Below are positions 5,009-6,635 of a stretch of 6,635 nucleotides of DNA, one piece after another; within the stretch, counting starts at the first letter, position 1; every line of letters starts with the position of its first letter. The position numbers and the translations under genes were made by a program. Below the pieces are notes generated by a model that was not told where the DNA came from, made no database searches, and worked only from the letters and a program-made list of their open reading frames with translations. This DNA is from an uncultured Taibaiella sp. (GTDB lineage Bacteria; Bacteroidota; Bacteroidia; Chitinophagales; Chitinophagaceae): positions 1 through 6,635 of the forward strand of contig CAMPJV010000144.1 in assembly GCA_946886975.1 (NCBI GenBank). The letters run 5' to 3'.

Positions 5009-5782
5009 ATGGCACATTTTAACCTCAAGACCCTGGGATTGATACTGCTGGTATTACTTCCCATAAGTTCCTTTGCCCAGTCTAAAGGAGTCCAAAGATT
5101 TCAGATAGGGTATTCCTTTCCGATGACAAAAGCCGTCTACACAGAGCGGGCGCTCACTCAAACCGGGCTGGATGACGACGAAGTCTCCAAAACCGTAAGG
5201 ACCAAAGGGGGCTTCGGTATAACGCTCGGACATTTCTTTCCCGTGGCCAAGATAGGGCAGAAGAGCTCGCTGAATATAAGCCTGGACTTCCTCTATAATC
5301 TGATGGTATGGGACGCAAAGATGATCGGCGAGAGCGAGTACGATTACACCACAGGCGAATACAGCACTGGTGATGACCTGGGGATCTCTGCAGCCACCGT
5401 ACACTGGGGTCTGCCTGTTGGGGTGGACTTTAAAACAGGTGGTGAGGCTATACTCGACAGGGGCAGCCGGTTATCACTGACAATGGGGACTGGTATATAT
5501 CCCTCTATGAACGTGACCGCATTTGAGTCTAACGCCGGTATAAAGATGAAGATTCAGCCATACCTGAAAGCTGAGGTAGGCATGTTTGCGGGTATTAACT
5601 GGAAAGTGCGCGCACTGTACGCATTTGGCAAGCTGGACTATATAAACTTCAGCACGACGAGTAGCGGCGTGGGTTATGCTTATGAATCTACCGCATCGCT
5701 GGTGAGTATGTCCACCTTCACCCTCTCACTGATGGTGATGCCCGGCTCCTTTAAATGGGGCAGGAACGAGTGGTGGAATTAG
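5009..5782 (+). CDS. Exported protein, probable outer-membrane beta-barrel (paralogue A)
   Basis: The 257-residue protein has a clear signal peptide (residues 1-23, cleavage SFA/QSK) and then alternating hydrophobic-polar stretches ending in aromatics, as in small Bacteroidota outer-membrane beta-barrels. No named family is recognised with certainty. Blocks shared with the next gene are RFQIGYSF (30-37), FLYNLMVW, LPVGVDFKTG, PYLKAEVGMFAGI, KVRALYAFGKL and the C-terminal LMVMPGSFKWGRNEWWN. The frame is open upstream to a TTG at 4961, but that would place 16 residues ahead of the signal peptide, so the ATG at 5009 is chosen. It lies downstream of a divergent promoter and 65 bases before its paralogue; the two may be co-transcribed. 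Role (structural, pore or adhesion) cannot be told. Confidence 0.8.
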   Translation: MAHFNLKTLGLILLVLLPISSFAQSKGVQRFQIGYSFPMTKAVYTERALTQTGLDDDEVSKTVRTKGGFGITLGHFFPVAKIGQKSSLNISLDFLYNLMVWDAKMIGESEYDYTTGEYSTGDDLGISAATVHWGLPVGVDFKTGGEAILDRGSRLSLTMGTGIYPSMNVTAFESNAGIKMKIQPYLKAEVGMFAGINWKVRALYAFGKLDYINFSTTSSGVGYAYESTASLVSMSTFTLSLMVMPGSFKWGRNEWWN

Positions 5783-5847
5783 GCATGGAAAGATTCGCAT
5801 TGGTGAGATAAATTATTATGTTTACATCCTAATACAACACTTAGAAT

Positions 5848-6570
5848 ATGCAAAAATTCAAAGGAGTCCTATTGGCGCTATTGATATTAAGCCCTGTTTG
5901 CAGCTTTGCCAAATTCCCGGGGATACTCTCCCGTTTTCAACTCGGGTATTCTTTTGTGATGAACTCGGGCACGCAGGAACTGAAGTATCCTGTTTCCAGC
6001 GGGGATACCATCATAAAAAGGGATCTGAAGACGTCAGCAGCCTTTGGCGTAACGGCTGGTACCTACGTTCCAATAAAGCGCCTCGGCCAATCCAGCATGC
6101 TGGTGTTTGGAGTAGACTTTATGTATAACATGATGACCTGGAAACCAACTACAGGTGACGAGGGCACTATTGGCTTCGATGGTCTTACTGCCCAGATGGC
6201 GCTGCCTGTAGGCCTGGACTTTAAGTTTGGAGCAGACGCCCTGAATGTGAAAGACAAGCGCTTTTGCGCAACCCTGGGGTTCGGCGCTTTCCCTTCCTAC
6301 GAGCTCACCACTATCGAAAACACGCCGCTGAGCTTTGACCCGGTGTTCAGTGTGGCTCCTTACGCCAAAGCTGAAGTTGGCGTATTTGCAGGGATATGCA
6401 TGAAGGTGAGGGCAATAGCCGCCTTTGGCAAGATTGGCTACCTGGAGTACACCGATAAGGACCTCAATTCGACTACGAGCTTTTATGGCAATACGAACTT
6501 TGCCGTTTCCCTCCTGATCATGCCGTTCTCCTTTACCTGGCAGAGAGAGGAGTGGTGGAATACCTACTAA
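5848..6570 (+). CDS. Exported protein, probable outer-membrane beta-barrel (paralogue B)
   Basis: The 240-residue tandem paralogue of the preceding gene has a signal peptide in residues 1-21 (cleavage SFA/KFP). It repeats the same ordered blocks: RFQLGYSF (29-36), FMYNMMTW, LPVGLDFKFG, PYAKAEVGVFAGI, KVRAIAAFGKI and a C-terminal LLIMPFSFTWQREEWWN followed by TY. It is shorter than A mainly between the FxYNxMxW and LPVG blocks and near the end, consistent with loop differences between barrel strands. The cysteine at residue 18 is not in a lipobox, so ordinary signal peptidase cleavage is expected. A TATGTTTA at 5817-5824 resembles a -7 box but has no well-spaced TTG, so read-through from gene A is likely. 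The stop codon runs directly into an 8-bp tandem repeat. Confidence 0.8.
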   Translation: MQKFKGVLLALLILSPVCSFAKFPGILSRFQLGYSFVMNSGTQELKYPVSSGDTIIKRDLKTSAAFGVTAGTYVPIKRLGQSSMLVFGVDFMYNMMTWKPTTGDEGTIGFDGLTAQMALPVGLDFKFGADALNVKDKRFCATLGFGAFPSYELTTIENTPLSFDPVFSVAPYAKAEVGVFAGICMKVRAIAAFGKIGYLEYTDKDLNSTTSFYGNTNFAVSLLIMPFSFTWQREEWWNTY

Positions 6571-6635
6571 TGTGCAGATGGGCAAATGCTCATTAATGTG
6601 CAGATATGGAAATGAGTAAATGTGCAAATGGGAGT
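6570..6635. repeat. 8-bp tandem repeat running off the right edge
   Basis: Units keep an 8-base phase: ATGTGCAG, ATGGGCAA, ATGCTCAT, then a 2-base TA insertion, then ATGTGCAG, ATATGGAA, ATGAGTAA, ATGTGCAA, ATGGGAGT. The consensus is about ATGTGCAA. It starts on the last base of the stop codon at 6568-6570 and is cut by the window edge, so its full length is unknown. Repeats of this style are common between genes in Bacteroidota. Confidence 0.75.

Noticed and set aside
6034..6627. 197-residue minus-strand open frame
   Set aside because: It is antisense to the well-supported barrel gene B and starts in the 8-bp repeat; its sequence has no domain and is a typical repeat-derived false frame.

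Overview
The window looks like ordinary chromosomal accessory DNA from a Bacteroidota species, probably of the Chitinophagaceae type. The case for this rests on three things. Several genes have upstream sequences close to the Bacteroidota sigma-factor consensus (TTG or TTTG, then 17-21 bases, then TAnnTTTG), and Shine-Dalgarno sequences are weak or absent. Exported proteins and gene families (DUF3024, YceI, an M14 metallopeptidase with signal peptide, outer-membrane barrel-like pairs) are typical of the group. The intergenic DNA carries short-period tandem repeats common in these genomes. The assignment is inference from sequence style, not from a database search.

Layout, left to right. Positions 1-129 (minus) hold the first 43 codons of an ArsR-type winged-helix regulator that runs off the left edge; behind its start is a promoter carrying two near-identical 16-bp palindromes. 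Position 276-623 (minus) is a DUF3024 protein. Position 811-1275 (minus) is a small lipoprotein of unknown function whose end appears shifted out of frame by a GT dinucleotide, with 17 plausible further codons down to 761. The gene-free stretch 1276-1663 holds a long nested inverted repeat (1375-1472), a degenerate 11-bp tandem repeat (1488-1564), a small inverted repeat (1573-1594) and an intrinsic terminator (1615-1642) for the next gene. Position 1664-2290 (minus) is an exported YceI-family protein whose promoter contains a perfect 16-bp palindrome. A second 11-bp repeat array (2441-2484) precedes an exported M14 zinc carboxypeptidase-like enzyme (2514-4241, plus). This converges on a two-gene minus-strand unit: a SET-domain methyltransferase (4518-4907) followed by a pterin-4a-carbinolamine dehydratase (4238-4501). 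Divergent from that pair are two tandem paralogous exported proteins, probably outer-membrane beta-barrels (5009-5782 and 5848-6570, plus). An 8-bp tandem repeat runs from the last stop codon to the right edge.

How the genes work together: there is no obvious single pathway. The window is a string of short units: an autoregulated regulator, isolated envelope proteins, a secreted peptidase, a SET plus pterin dehydratase pair and a duplicated barrel pair. I did not find a defence system, CRISPR array, transposase, tRNA or rRNA. The most unusual content is non-coding: the double operator at the ArsR promoter, the 98-bp nested inverted repeat, and the recurrence of an 11-bp tandem repeat at two loci about 0.9 kb apart.
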